A stretch of DNA of 64,000 bases from Deferrisoma camini S3R1 (GCF_000526155.1 NZ_JAFN01000001.1:392824-456823); one strand, 5' to 3'. Positions 1-8,132 are shown, counted from the first letter of the stretch. The notes: generated by a model not told the origin, from the sequence alone. Numbers and translations are program-made.

Positions 1-70
1 GGCACTTCTCGCGGGGGGTTCGGCTTCCGGTGACCGCGGCGGTGATGATGAGCGGTTCCAACGCTTGCAT
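1..70 (-). CDS. Beta-keto acid cleavage enzyme (BKACE/DUF849), N-terminal fragment
   Basis: Only the first 23 codons lie in the window; the gene runs off the left edge. The translation from the ATG at 70 contains LIITAAVTGSRTP, which closely matches the N-terminal strand of BKACE (DUF849, 3-keto-5-aminohexanoate cleavage protein) enzymes, usually written K-hydrophobic-IITAAxTG. These are zinc TIM-barrel enzymes that condense beta-keto acids with acetyl-CoA. A GGAGG directly precedes the ATG, so the in-frame TTG at 61 is an alternative start with better spacing. It follows the RpiR-type regulator on the same strand after 44 bases, so the two are probably co-transcribed and the regulator may control it. 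Substrate cannot be inferred from this fragment. Confidence 0.62.
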   Translation of the reverse strand, partial: MQALEPLIITAAVTGSRTPREKC

Positions 71-114
71 CCTCCGGTGGCTGCGGGGTGCCGGAAGCCC
101 AGGGAAGGGGCCGG

Positions 115-972
115 CTACCCCTCTTCTTCAGGGTTCCAGTAGACGCTCTGCCGTTCCCAGATCTGTTCCCGGGCCTCGAGGGCCTTGAGCCCGTCCTCGC
201 CCCGCACCTCGCCCACCGCCAGCAGCAGGGCCTGGGCCAGGCTGATCGAGGCGGTGAAGCTCTCCACGTACCCGTCGATGCCGTAGGCCGCCGGCAGCAG
301 CACGTGGGCGTGGGGGGCCAGGGGGGAGTCGGGGCCGTCGGTGATGGCCACCACCGTGCCCCCCTGCCGCCGGGCCAGGGCCGCGCCCTCCACGGCGATG
401 CGGGTGTACCGGGGGAAGCTGATGGCCACCACCACGTCGCCGGGCGCCACCCGGGCGAACTGGTCCCACACGTCGGCCGTGCGGGGGGCCAGGAGCCTTG
501 CGTTCACGCCGAGGAACGACAGCCCCAGCTCCAGCACCACGGCCGTGGCGTGGGACATGCGCAGCCCGAACACCCACACCCTCTGGGCGCCGGCCAGCAG
601 GTGGGCGGCCTTCCAGAACTCGCCCTTGGGCATATCGGTCCAGGTCTCTCTGAGATTCTCGATGTCGCGGGAGAAGGACCGGGAGAGGGGGTCCCCGTGG
701 ATCGTGAACCGCTCCACGGTGGTGCGCCGGCCCACCAGGTTCTGGCGGAGCCGCCGTTGGAACTCGGGGTAGCCGGAGAACCCGGAGGCCTGGACCGCCC
801 GGATCACGGTGGACTCGCTGATCCCCAGGCGCTCGCCCAGCTCCCTGGCGGTGAGGTAGCTGGCCTCTTCGGGGTGGGCCTGGGCAAAGGCGAGCACGCG
901 GTCCCGGGGGCGCGAACGGCTGGGCAAGGCAGGAGCTCCTGCGCAAGGTTTGAGTTGCAGGAAATCCTGCAC
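115..972 (-). CDS. MurR/RpiR family transcriptional regulator (HTH plus SIS domain)
   Basis: A 285-aa predicted cytoplasmic repressor or activator. Residues about 25-90 form the RpiR-type helix-turn-helix (ARELGERLGISESTVI, then ASGFSGYPEFQ), and residues about 125-255 form a sugar-isomerase (SIS) fold (VWVFGLRMSHA, VVVAISFPRYTR, VVAITDGPDSPLAPHA), which in this family binds a phosphosugar or similar effector. Length matches the family. The GTG at 972 opens the frame, but it overlaps a possible promoter; the TTG at 927, preceded by AGGAG, is a plausible later start. The gene lies just upstream of the BKACE fragment on the same strand, so it probably regulates that catabolic gene rather than sugar metabolism; this is inference. 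Confidence 0.88.
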   Translation of the reverse strand: MQDFLQLKPCAGAPALPSRSRPRDRVLAFAQAHPEEASYLTARELGERLGISESTVIRAVQASGFSGYPEFQRRLRQNLVGRRTTVERFTIHGDPLSRSFSRDIENLRETWTDMPKGEFWKAAHLLAGAQRVWVFGLRMSHATAVVLELGLSFLGVNARLLAPRTADVWDQFARVAPGDVVVAISFPRYTRIAVEGAALARRQGGTVVAITDGPDSPLAPHAHVLLPAAYGIDGYVESFTASISLAQALLLAVGEVRGEDGLKALEAREQIWERQSVYWNPEEEG

Positions 973-992
973 ACGCCCGGGAGCGGTGTCAA
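964..992 (-). promoter_or_regulatory. Candidate sigma70 promoter for the RpiR-type gene
   Basis: Read on the minus strand there is a perfect TTGACA (992-987), a 17-base spacer and CAGGAT (969-964) as a weak -10. The -10 overlaps the GTG at 972, which favours the downstream TTG at 927 as the true start. Seen directly; not tested. Confidence 0.4.
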
Positions 993-1029
993 GGGAAAAA
1001 ACGGCGGTTCGCGGTGGGAGCCGGCCGGT

Positions 1030-1488
1030 TCAGCGCTTCTCCGCCAGACGGGCCTCCAGCTCGGCGATGCGGGCCTTGAGGGCCTCGATCTCCTGGGTGG
1101 GGGAAGGTGGGGGGGCCCACGGCCCCATCCAGGTCCGCCACACGCTCTCCATCTGCTGCTGGGCGTTTCGGTAGGCGGCCATGCCGGCCGAGAACACGCT
1201 CTCCAGGAACTGCTCGTAGGCCGACTCGCCGTACTGGATGAGCTGGTGGAGGAACCCCACCGGAAGGAGATCCCTGCGGTCCTTCTCCTCCTCCAGGATG
1301 ATCTGGGTGAGGATCACCTTGGTGAGGTCCTCTCCGGTGGTGGCGTCCACCACCTCGACGGTGTGCCCGTCCTTCACCAGTTCCGCGATCTGCCGAAGGT
1401 TCACGTACCGGCTGTTGCGGGTGTCGTAGAGCCGGCGGTTGGCGTACTTCTTGATCAGAATCCGTTCGGAGTCGTCCGGCTTGGTCAT
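1030..1488 (-). CDS. phaR: Polyhydroxyalkanoate synthesis regulator PhaR
   Basis: A 152-aa DNA-binding protein. Residues 9-70 carry the PHB_acc_N domain with the hallmark IKKYANRRLYDT and a YVNLRQIAELV segment, followed by the PHB accumulation regulatory domain around residues 75-115. The C-terminal 20 residues form a short coiled coil (EIEALKARIAELEA). PhaR proteins repress phasin and polymer genes and are released by binding to nascent polyhydroxyalkanoate. No phasin or polymer synthase gene is nearby. The ATG at 1488 is well supported by family alignment. The gene diverges from the kinase gene at 1668, and the 179-base gap contains a TTGCAA palindrome that could be part of an autoregulatory site. 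Confidence 0.93.
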   Translation of the reverse strand: MTKPDDSERILIKKYANRRLYDTRNSRYVNLRQIAELVKDGHTVEVVDATTGEDLTKVILTQIILEEEKDRRDLLPVGFLHQLIQYGESAYEQFLESVFSAGMAAYRNAQQQMESVWRTWMGPWAPPPSPTQEIEALKARIAELEARLAEKR

Positions 1489-1667
1489 GGAATCGTCCTC
1501 TCTTCGGGATCCGCCTCTTCACGCCCACAGGGAGCCCCGGAGCCTGCGGGTGAACTCATAAAGGTATCCATACCGCGTTGCAACATCGGGGGGAAGGGCC
1601 CCGCGCTTGAGTTTTTGCGGCGCACGGCCGTTCAGAAAACCTGGGTTCCCCGAACACGAGGCGTGGG

Positions 1668-3446
1668 ATGAAGGACGTCGGACCGTACCGGATCGTGGGC
1701 AAGCTGGGCCAGGGGGGCATGGCCACGGTGTACAAGGGGGTCCAGACCTCCCTGGACCGGCCCGTGGCCGTGAAGGTGATCGCCCAGAGCCTGGCCGACG
1801 ACCCCGAGCTGCGCGAGCGGTTCCGCCGGGAGTCGCTCATCATCGCCCGCCTGACCCACCCGAACATCATCCACGTGATCGACAGGGGGATCACCCGGGA
1901 CGGACGGCCGTACTTCGTCATGGAGTACGTGGAGGGCACGGACCTGGCCCGCCTCATCCGGGAAGGCGGGCTCGACACGAACCGAAAGCTGGACCTGATG
2001 ACCCAGGTCTGCAAGGCCCTGGCCTACGCCCACAAGAACGGGGTGATCCACCGGGACATCAAGCCGGGCAACATCCTGGTGGACCTGGACGGCAACGCCC
2101 GGGTGCTCGATTTCGGGATCGCCCAGTTCGCGGACGAGTCCCGGGTGTCGGACTCGACCCAGGCCGGGGTCGTGATGGGAACCCTGGCTTACATGTCCCC
2201 CGAGCAGAAGGTGGACAGCCGGGCCGTGACCCCGGCTAGCGACATCTACTCCCTGGGCGCGGTGATGTACGAGCTATTCACCGGCGGGAAGCCAGGCTCC
2301 CCGCCGAAACCGCCCTCGGCCCTGCGTCGGGACCTGCCGGAGGCCCTGGACGAGCTGATCCTCCGGTGCCTCGACCCCGACCCGGCCCGTCGGCCCCTCT
2401 CGGCCGACGTGGTGCGGGACCGGCTGCTGCAGATCCTGCGCGGCGCCCACATCGCGGGGGACCAGCGCCGGCGGGCCGGCCAGGGCATGGCCCGGATCGG
2501 GGAGAAGTTCGCCCTGCTCGACGTGCTCAAGGAGGACCGGTACGGCGCCGTGTACCTCTACGAGAACCGCGAGGACCACTCCCTGCTGGTCATCAAGCGC
2601 AAGCCCGCCGGCAGCCAGGGGTACACCGAGGCCCGCATGCTCACGGCGCTCCGGCACCCCAACATCGCCAGCGTGCTCGGCACCTCCCAGAACGATCAGT
2701 TCTACATCGTCGTGATGGAGTACCTGAGCGGCGGGTCGCTGCGCGACCGCCTGGTGCGGCCGCTGCCCTGGCCCGAGGCCGCCCGGATCGCCCGGGGCAT
2801 CCTGCAGGGCCTGGCCTTCGCCCACCGAAACCGGATCGTCCACGGCAACCTGAGGCCCTCGAACGTCCTGTTCGGGGAGCGGGGGGACGTCAAGCTCACG
2901 GACTTCGGCCTGGACGAGCACTACGCCGACCCCTCCGGCCCCCCCAACTGGTACGGCATCCGGGGCGAGGAGCGGTCGGTGCGCGCCGACCTGTTTGCCG
3001 TGGGGGTGATGCTCTTCGAGATGCTCGCCGGGCAGCGCCCCCGGTGGGACGGGGGCACGCTGGTCGAGACCGAGGGGTTCCAGGCCGCACCGCAGGCCCT
3101 GGCGGACCTGGTGCGCAGGCTGCTGGCGTTGGCCCCGGACGGCCGCCCGGCCACGGCCGATGCGGCCCTGGAGGTGCTGGAGCGCCTGGAGGAGGGCCCC
3201 GGCGAGGACACCGGGGCCCCCACCGTGGTGCTCGGGGCCGGGGAGGGCCCGGCCGCGGCCCAAGGGGCTGGCGCGGCCCGCGGGCCGGCGGCCTGGGGCC
3301 GCCGGGTGGGCATGGTCGCCGCCCTTGCCGGAGCCGCAGTCGCCGGGTACTGGGCCCACGCCCTGGTCTCGCGCTCGGCCCCCCCCGCCGTCCAGGCCCT
3401 GTACGACCAGGTGGCCGCCTGGGTGAAGGGGTGGCTGCCCGGGTGA
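1668..3446 (+). CDS. Tandem Ser/Thr protein kinase / pseudokinase, C-terminally membrane-anchored
   Basis: A 592-aa protein with two kinase folds. The first (about 5-260) is complete: Gly-rich loop GQGGMATVYKG, Lys in VAVKVI, HRDIKPGNILVD catalytic loop, DFGIAQ and the SPEQK segment. The second (about 285-505) keeps the Lys (VIKRKP) and DFG but has HGNLRPSN instead of HRD, so the catalytic Asp is replaced by Asn and it is probably a pseudokinase with a regulatory or scaffold role. An Ala/Gly-rich linker leads to one membrane segment near residues 545-565 and a short tail, placing the kinases in the cytoplasm. FHA and PP2C genes follow directly and probably form one signalling unit: kinase, phosphopeptide reader and phosphatase. 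Confidence 0.93.
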   Translation: MKDVGPYRIVGKLGQGGMATVYKGVQTSLDRPVAVKVIAQSLADDPELRERFRRESLIIARLTHPNIIHVIDRGITRDGRPYFVMEYVEGTDLARLIREGGLDTNRKLDLMTQVCKALAYAHKNGVIHRDIKPGNILVDLDGNARVLDFGIAQFADESRVSDSTQAGVVMGTLAYMSPEQKVDSRAVTPASDIYSLGAVMYELFTGGKPGSPPKPPSALRRDLPEALDELILRCLDPDPARRPLSADVVRDRLLQILRGAHIAGDQRRRAGQGMARIGEKFALLDVLKEDRYGAVYLYENREDHSLLVIKRKPAGSQGYTEARMLTALRHPNIASVLGTSQNDQFYIVVMEYLSGGSLRDRLVRPLPWPEAARIARGILQGLAFAHRNRIVHGNLRPSNVLFGERGDVKLTDFGLDEHYADPSGPPNWYGIRGEERSVRADLFAVGVMLFEMLAGQRPRWDGGTLVETEGFQAAPQALADLVRRLLALAPDGRPATADAALEVLERLEEGPGEDTGAPTVVLGAGEGPAAAQGAGAARGPAAWGRRVGMVAALAGAAVAGYWAHALVSRSAPPAVQALYDQVAAWVKGWLPG

Positions 3447-3522
3447 GGCCAAGTCGAGTTCAAACCGAGAGTTCTCGTGGGGCGGGGCAAGGGGTCCAAT
3501 GGCTTTGAACGCAACTTGGTAT
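3446..3522. repeat. Short TIR element, family A copy 1 (about 77 bp)
   Basis: Left end CCAAGTCGAGTTCAAA (3449-3464) is the imperfect inverted complement of the right end TTTGAACGCAACTTGG (3504-3519), 14 of 16 matching. The left terminus continues outward into the TGA stop of the kinase gene. The interior resembles the interior ends of the copies at 5579 and 42941. No coding capacity; looks like a non-autonomous element or a dispersed 3' hairpin. Confidence 0.7.
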
Positions 3523-3541
3523 GACGCCCCGACCCCACGAT

Positions 3542-3569
3542 GAACGGCCAACGACCAACGACGAACGGC
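3542..3569. repeat. Heptamer array, four units
   Basis: Four consecutive 7-base units (GAACGGC, CAACGAC, CAACGAC, GAACGGC) end 5 bases before the AAGGAG ribosome binding site of the FHA gene. Related to the CGACCAA/CGACCGA arrays at 36292 and 51372. Confidence 0.8.
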
Positions 3570-3586
3570 CCTACAAGGAGTTCCCC

Positions 3587-4243
3587 ATGGACCGGTGGCG
3601 CGTGTTGCTGGGTGACCGAGAGGTGGCTCGGTTCGATCTGCCCGAGGGCGGGGCGGTGGTGCTGGGCCGGGGCGCCGACGCCGACGTGCGTATCGACAAC
3701 CCCGCCGTGTCCCGGAGCCACTGTCGGTTGGTCCGACAGGGGGGACGCGTGCGGGTCGAGGACCTGGGAAGCCGCAACGGCACGTTCGTCAACGGCGTTC
3801 GGGTCGAGGGAAGCGCCCCGGTCGGCCCGGAGGACCGGGTCACTTTGGCCAAGTTCACGGTGCAGGCCGCGGCCGAGTCGGCCGACCCCGGAACCGATCT
3901 AGACGCCACCGTGGTGTTGGGGCGCGGGCCCGGGCCCGGGCGCTCCGCACCGCCCCGCCGCCTGGTGTGCCTGTCCGGCCGGGCCGAGCCGGAGGTGGTG
4001 GACCTGTCGGGGCGGGGGGTGGTGCGGGTGGGTAGGGGTTCGGAGTGCGAGGCGCGGGTGGGTGGGTTCGCACTCGGCCGGGTCCAGTTCACGGTGCTGG
4101 CCTCGGCCGACGGCCACGTGGTGGCCCACCGGGGCAGGTGGCGGGCGACCCGGGTGGCGGGCCGGAAGCTCGGCGGCGAGCCGGTGCGGCTCTCGCCGGG
4201 CGACGAGATCGCCGCGGGCCCGGTGCGGTTCCGGTACGAGTGA
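3587..4243 (+). CDS. FHA domain protein, second FHA fold degenerate
   Basis: A 218-aa cytoplasmic phosphothreonine-reader. Residues 5-95 form a canonical FHA domain: GRGADADVRID, then the ligand-contacting SRSHCRL, then GSRNGTFVNG. Residues about 130-218 look like a second FHA-type sandwich (VRVGRGSECEARV) that lacks the SxxH and NG signature, so phosphopeptide binding there is doubtful. The ATG at 3587 has AAGGAG at 3575-3580; an upstream in-frame ATG at 3521 lies in repeat DNA and is rejected. Between a Ser/Thr kinase and a PP2C phosphatase (3 bases to the next start), it most likely reads or presents their substrates. Confidence 0.9.
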   Translation: MDRWRVLLGDREVARFDLPEGGAVVLGRGADADVRIDNPAVSRSHCRLVRQGGRVRVEDLGSRNGTFVNGVRVEGSAPVGPEDRVTLAKFTVQAAAESADPGTDLDATVVLGRGPGPGRSAPPRRLVCLSGRAEPEVVDLSGRGVVRVGRGSECEARVGGFALGRVQFTVLASADGHVVAHRGRWRATRVAGRKLGGEPVRLSPGDEIAAGPVRFRYE

Positions 4244-4246
4244 CCC

Positions 4247-4966
4247 GTGCGGACCTGGTTCCGGAACCGACCCCCGGGGGGCTGGCGGGCCGCCGGCCTG
4301 ACCCACCCGGGCCGGGTGCGGCCCCACAACGAGGATGCGTTCGGGCTGCTGGAGCGCCCCCCCATGTGGGTGGTGGCCGACGGCATGGGGGGGCACGCAG
4401 CTGGCGACCGGGCGGCTCGGATCGCGGTGGCGGCGGTGGTGGGGGCGGTGTCCGCCGTCCGGCGGCCGGGGCCCGAGGCTCTGGTGGCCGCGGTGGAGAA
4501 GGCCCACCGGGCCGTGGCCCGGGACGCCGGGGCCGACCCGGTCCGGGCCGGAATGGGATGCACCCTGGTGGCCGCCCTGGCGGCCGGGCCCCGGCTCCAC
4601 GTGGTCCACGCGGGGGACTCCCGGTGCTACCTGCTCCGGGGCGGCGGCCTTCGGGTGCTCACCCGCGACCACTCGGCCGTGGCCGAGCTCGGGGACCGGT
4701 CGTCGGGGCTGCGCCACGTGGTGACCCGGGCCGTGGGGGTGGCTCTGGAGGCGGGCCCGGAGTACACGTGGGAGGGGGTGGAGCGGGGAGACCGGGTGCT
4801 GCTGTGCTCCGACGGGCTGTGGGGGCCCGTGCCGGCCGGTCGGATCGAAGGGCTCCTTCGCGAGAGCTCAGATCCCCTGTCGGCTTGCGAAGCCCTGATC
4901 GAAGCGGCCCTCGAGCGAGGCGGGCCGGACAACGTCACCGCGGTGGTGGCGTTCCGGGAGCGCTAG
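4247..4966 (+). CDS. PP2C-family Ser/Thr protein phosphatase
   Basis: A 239-aa metal-dependent phosphatase. Motifs in order: RPHNEDAFG near residue 26, metal-binding VVADGMGGHAAGD near 45, VVHAGDSRCYLLR near 120, LLCSDGLWG near 185 and GGPDNVTAVV near 225, covering the whole PP2C core with its manganese ligands. It should reverse phosphorylation by the upstream kinase. Starts at GTG 4247, 3 bases after the FHA stop, indicating translational coupling. Its TAG stop overlaps the stop of the convergent zinc-ribbon FHA gene on the same four bases (CTAG, 4963-4966). Confidence 0.93.
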   Translation: MRTWFRNRPPGGWRAAGLTHPGRVRPHNEDAFGLLERPPMWVVADGMGGHAAGDRAARIAVAAVVGAVSAVRRPGPEALVAAVEKAHRAVARDAGADPVRAGMGCTLVAALAAGPRLHVVHAGDSRCYLLRGGGLRVLTRDHSAVAELGDRSSGLRHVVTRAVGVALEAGPEYTWEGVERGDRVLLCSDGLWGPVPAGRIEGLLRESSDPLSACEALIEAALERGGPDNVTAVVAFRER

Positions 4967-5502
4967 CCCATCATCTCCACCCGGATCCGCAGCCGGGTGT
5001 TCCCGATCCGCACCTCGTCGGTCTCGCCCACGAACTCGGCCGTGGCGGTGCGCTCGTTCACGAACGTGCCGTTGGTGCTGCCCAGGTCCTTCACGATCAC
5101 CCGGTCGCGAACGCGCTCGATCTCCAGGTGGAGGCGGCTGACGAGGGGGTCGTCCACCCGGATCCCGGCGTCGCCGCGGCCCACGGTGACCCGGGGCTCG
5201 TCGAAGCTCAGGGTTCGAGCGGTGCCCTCCCGGGACACGATCTCCACGACCAGGCGGTAGGTCGCGCCGGCCATGCCCATGCGGGCCAGGTCGCTCACGT
5301 GGTGGTACACCGTGCCGTCGGGCACCGGGGGCGGGCCGGCGGGGCGTGGCTTGGGGGAGGAGGGCCGGTCGTGGAGGTGCTCCTGGACCACCGATACGGT
5401 ATCGCAGCGCTTGCACCGGTAGCGGGCGGGTCGGGGCGGGAGCTTCGCCGGGTCCACCCGCAGGGCGGTTTGGCACGAAGGGCAGACAAAGTAGCACGCC
5501 AT
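4963..5502 (-). CDS. FHA domain protein with N-terminal zinc ribbon
   Basis: A 179-aa protein. Residues 7-36 form a zinc ribbon of the MJ0042 type (CPSCQTAL, then CKRCD), followed by a Pro-rich linker, then an FHA domain at about 85-170 with VGRGDAGIRVDDP, SRLHLEI and GSTNGTFVNE. All phosphothreonine-pocket residues are present. It faces the kinase-FHA-PP2C cassette on the opposite strand with overlapping stop codons, so it is transcribed separately but probably belongs to the same network. Start ATG 5502 is set by the zinc ribbon, which begins at residue 7. Zinc ribbon plus FHA pairing is seen in deltaproteobacterial proteins; its partner is unknown. Confidence 0.88.
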   Translation of the reverse strand: MACYFVCPSCQTALRVDPAKLPPRPARYRCKRCDTVSVVQEHLHDRPSSPKPRPAGPPPVPDGTVYHHVSDLARMGMAGATYRLVVEIVSREGTARTLSFDEPRVTVGRGDAGIRVDDPLVSRLHLEIERVRDRVIVKDLGSTNGTFVNERTATAEFVGETDEVRIGNTRLRIRVEMMG

Positions 5503-5578
5503 GGGGTTCCTCCCCCGGCCCGAAGAGGTCAGCTACACCGCCCCCGGGGAAGCGAGCCTGTGTCTTCGACTGCGGGTC

Positions 5579-5658
5579 ATACCGAGTGGCACTCGAACAG
5601 AGAGCCCTTGCCCCGCCGGTTCAGGGGCCCGATCGCTTTGATGAACGCAACCTGGTAT
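5579..5658. repeat. Short TIR element, family A copy 2 (80 bp)
   Basis: Bounded by ATACCGAGTGGCACTC on the left and the inverted counterpart GAACGCAACCTGGTAT on the right. The right end supplies the last T, which with the adjacent CA forms the TGA stop of gltX read on the minus strand. Interior is shorter than in the 42941 copy. Confidence 0.7.
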
Positions 5659-7094
5659 CAGCCGGCCGCCCTGGCCCGGGCCATCTCCAGGGCCCGCTCG
5701 ATCCGCTCCAGGGCCCACTCCCGCCCCACCAGCACCAGGGTCTCGAAGATCCCCGGGCTCACCGTGGTTCCGGTCACGGCCACCCGGAGGGGCTGGGCGG
5801 CCTTGCCGATCTTGAGGGCGTGCTTGCCCTCCACCACGTCGAGGAACGCCCGCTCCAGGGACGCCACGTCCCACCGCTCCACGGCCCGGAACGCCTCGAG
5901 CAGGTCGGCCAGCACCGGCGCGATCGCGGCCTTCAGGTGTTTCTTCGCCGCGGCCGGGTCCACCTCGATCTCCCGCACGAAGTAGGGGGTGGCCTTCTCG
6001 GCAAACTCGGCCAGCGTCTTGCAGCGGGGCCGAAACGCCTCCACCAGCACCGCCAGCTTGCCGCGGTCGGCGGTGTCGTACCCCTTGCGCTCCAGAAAGG
6101 GTCTCACCAGGTCCACCAGCCGGTCCTGGGGGCACTCCTTGATGTAGTGGGCGTTGAGCCACAGGAGCTTGTCCTCGTTGAACACGCTCGCCGACCGGCC
6201 CACCCCGTCCAGGTCGAACAGATCGATCAGCTCCTGCAGGGAGAAGATCTCCTGGTCACCGTGGGACCATCCCAGCCGGGCCAGGAAGTTCACGAGGGCC
6301 TCGGGCAGGAACCCTGCGTCCCGGTAGGCCTCCACGCTCGTGGCACCGTGGCGCTTGGACAGCCGCTTCTTGTCGGGTCCCAGGATCATGGGCACGTGGG
6401 CAAACCGGGGCAGGGGGTAGCCCAAGGCCTGGTACAGCTGGATCTGGCGGGGGGTGTTGTTCAGATGGTCGTCGCCCCGGATCACATGGGTGATGCCCAT
6501 GAGGGCGTCGTCCACCACCACCACGAAGTTGTAGGTGGGGGAGCCGTCGGTGCGTAAGATCACCAGGTCGTCGAGCTCCTCGTTGTCGTAGACCACCTCC
6601 CCCTTCAGGAGGTCGGGAACCACGGTGGTGCCGGTCTGGGGGGCCTTGAACCGGACCACATGGGGCTTCGAGGGATCCACGTCGGTGCGGGCCCGGCAGG
6701 TGCCGTCGTACTTGGGCTTGCGGCCCTCGATCAGCGCCTTCTGCCGTTTGGCCTCCACCACCTCCGGCGGGCAGTCGCAGCGGTAGGCCTTGCCCTCCTT
6801 CAGCAGCCGTTCCACGTGCTCCAGGTACAGGCCGGTGCGTTGGCTCTGGAAGTAGGGGCCCTCGTCCCAATCGAGCCCGAGCCACCTCATGGACTCCAGG
6901 ATGGCCCGGGTGCTCTCGTCGGTGGAGCGCTCCCGGTCGGTGTCCTCGATGCGCAGCACGAACGTGCCGCCGTGGTGGCGGGCATAGAGAAAGTTGAACA
7001 GGGCGGTCCGGGCCCCGCCGACGTGCAGATGGCCGGTGGGGCTCGGGGCGAAGCGGGTCCGTACACCCGACATGGGGAACTCCTCCGATGTCAA
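5658..7094 (-). CDS. gltX: Glutamyl-tRNA synthetase
   Basis: A 478-aa class I aminoacyl-tRNA synthetase that charges tRNA-Glu. Near the N-terminus it has FAPSPTGHLHVGGART (HIGH motif) and TDRERS; the KMSKS-type loop is KRLSKRHG around residue 245, and an anticodon-binding domain fills the C-terminal third. The segment CDCPPEV around residue 107 resembles the Cys-containing insertion seen in many bacterial GluRS. Length matches the family. Start ATG 7094 follows GGAGG on the minus strand. The stop codon overlaps the end of a family A repeat. Whether it discriminates against tRNA-Gln cannot be judged here. Confidence 0.96.
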   Translation of the reverse strand: MTSEEFPMSGVRTRFAPSPTGHLHVGGARTALFNFLYARHHGGTFVLRIEDTDRERSTDESTRAILESMRWLGLDWDEGPYFQSQRTGLYLEHVERLLKEGKAYRCDCPPEVVEAKRQKALIEGRKPKYDGTCRARTDVDPSKPHVVRFKAPQTGTTVVPDLLKGEVVYDNEELDDLVILRTDGSPTYNFVVVVDDALMGITHVIRGDDHLNNTPRQIQLYQALGYPLPRFAHVPMILGPDKKRLSKRHGATSVEAYRDAGFLPEALVNFLARLGWSHGDQEIFSLQELIDLFDLDGVGRSASVFNEDKLLWLNAHYIKECPQDRLVDLVRPFLERKGYDTADRGKLAVLVEAFRPRCKTLAEFAEKATPYFVREIEVDPAAAKKHLKAAIAPVLADLLEAFRAVERWDVASLERAFLDVVEGKHALKIGKAAQPLRVAVTGTTVSPGIFETLVLVGREWALERIERALEMARARAAG

Positions 7095-7131
7095 CGAGAA
7101 AAGAAATGGCGGCCGGGGGACGAAACGAGAG

Positions 7132-7157
7132 CGGGCCTGCCCGGAAGAGCAGGCCCG
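7132..7157. terminator. GC hairpin between gltX and the MEMO-like gene
   Basis: CGGGCCTGC (7132-7140) pairs with GCAGGCCCG (7149-7157). It lies in the 69-base gap downstream of the MEMO-like stop on the minus strand. The trailing sequence is only moderately T-rich, so it is a weak intrinsic terminator or a simple 3' hairpin. Confidence 0.4.
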
Positions 7158-7163
7158 GCCGGG

Positions 7164-7964
7164 TCAGGCCACCACGATGCCGGCGTACCCCACGACCTGG
7201 CGGCGGTCGCCGCTGACGTCGCCCGAGGTGGCATACCGGACCAGCCTTGCGCCGGCAGCCCCAAGATCCCGGGCGGCCACGAGCATCACCGCCGTGGGTA
7301 CCACGCCGCACATTGTAATCCCATGGCGTTTCGTAGTGTCAAGCAGGCCCCGGGGGTCCAGCGCCAGCACGCAGTCGATCGCCATCCGGTCCTTGGATCG
7401 GGCCGCGTCCTCGGGCTCGTAGTGGCTCATGTCGCTCGAAGCCACCAGGAGCACCGGGTCGGGCCAGGACTCCACCACCCGGGCCACGGCCCGCCCCACC
7501 TCGGCGATGTCCCCGTAGGACCGCAGCATGAACGAGATCGGGACGATGCGCACGGCCGGGTTCTTCACCTGCAGAAACGGCAGCTGGACCTCCAGGGAGT
7601 GCTCGTGCACGTGGGCCAGGGTGTCCTCCTGGAGGATCGGGCAGGCGGCCAGGAGGGCCTCGGCCAGGTCCTCGGCCACGGGCACCGTGCCCAGGGGGGT
7701 GGCCCACCCCCCCCGCACCCACACCCCCGCCTCGGTGCCCAGCCCGGTATGATTGGGGCCGAGCAGGATCACGGTGTCGGGCACCCGCACGGCGCCGAAG
7801 GTGTGACCGGCCACCGCGCCCGAGTACACGTACCCGGCGTGGGGCGAGACCACCCCGATGGCAGGCTCCTCCGGCCCGGGCCCCAGGACCCGGGTGACCA
7901 GTTTCTCCAGGCGTGTGGGGTTTCCGGGATAGAACTGTCCGGCAACGGCGGGCTTGCGGATCAT
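7164..7964 (-). CDS. amrB: MEMO-like protein (AmmeMemoRadiSam system protein B)
   Basis: A 266-aa protein of the MEMO1 family, related to the class III extradiol dioxygenase fold. Conserved segments: MIRKPAVAGQFYPG at the start, SPHAGYVYSG, LLGPNHTGLG, HEHSLEVQLPFLQ, SSDMSHYEP and CGVVPTAVML, which together supply the conserved His/Asp/Cys metal-site residues. In bacteria MEMO usually sits beside AMMECR1 and a radical SAM enzyme; neither is within this window near it. Start ATG 7964 has GGAGGG at proper spacing; upstream in-frame codons run into heptamer repeats and are rejected. The biochemical function of the bacterial protein is unsettled. Confidence 0.9.
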   Translation of the reverse strand: MIRKPAVAGQFYPGNPTRLEKLVTRVLGPGPEEPAIGVVSPHAGYVYSGAVAGHTFGAVRVPDTVILLGPNHTGLGTEAGVWVRGGWATPLGTVPVAEDLAEALLAACPILQEDTLAHVHEHSLEVQLPFLQVKNPAVRIVPISFMLRSYGDIAEVGRAVARVVESWPDPVLLVASSDMSHYEPEDAARSKDRMAIDCVLALDPRGLLDTTKRHGITMCGVVPTAVMLVAARDLGAAGARLVRYATSGDVSGDRRQVVGYAGIVVA

Positions 7965-8006
7965 CGGGTTCCCTCCAGGCTCTGTGGCGGGGCCCCTTCC
8001 CAGTAA

Positions 8007-8041
8007 CTTCGGTCTACGGTCGTCGGTCGAAGGTCTTCGGT
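8007..8041. repeat. Heptamer array, five units
   Basis: Five 7-base units (CTTCGGT, CTACGGT, CGTCGGT, CGAAGGT, CTTCGGT). On the minus strand they read ACCGAAG, ACCTTCG, ACCGACG, ACCGTAG, ACCGAAG followed by TTAC. The array thus ends in ACCGAAGTTAC toward the MEMO-like gene, the same end sequence as the array at 36292. Confidence 0.85.
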
Positions 8042-8132
8042 CTCTTGGCCCCCAGGGCAAGTGCCTCTCGTCAACCCGGGGGGGGCTGTTGGGGCGTCCG
8101 CCCGCCTCACGGGCTGAGGCCCCTAAAAGATT

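Noticed and set aside
3521-3586. Upstream start extending the FHA gene to 3521
   Set aside because: The extension lies in the end of a repeat element and heptamer array; the ATG at 3587 has a proper AAGGAG.
4045-5985. Long plus-strand frame spanning the PP2C, FHA and gltX region
   Set aside because: Runs out of frame through three well-supported genes and shows no domain.
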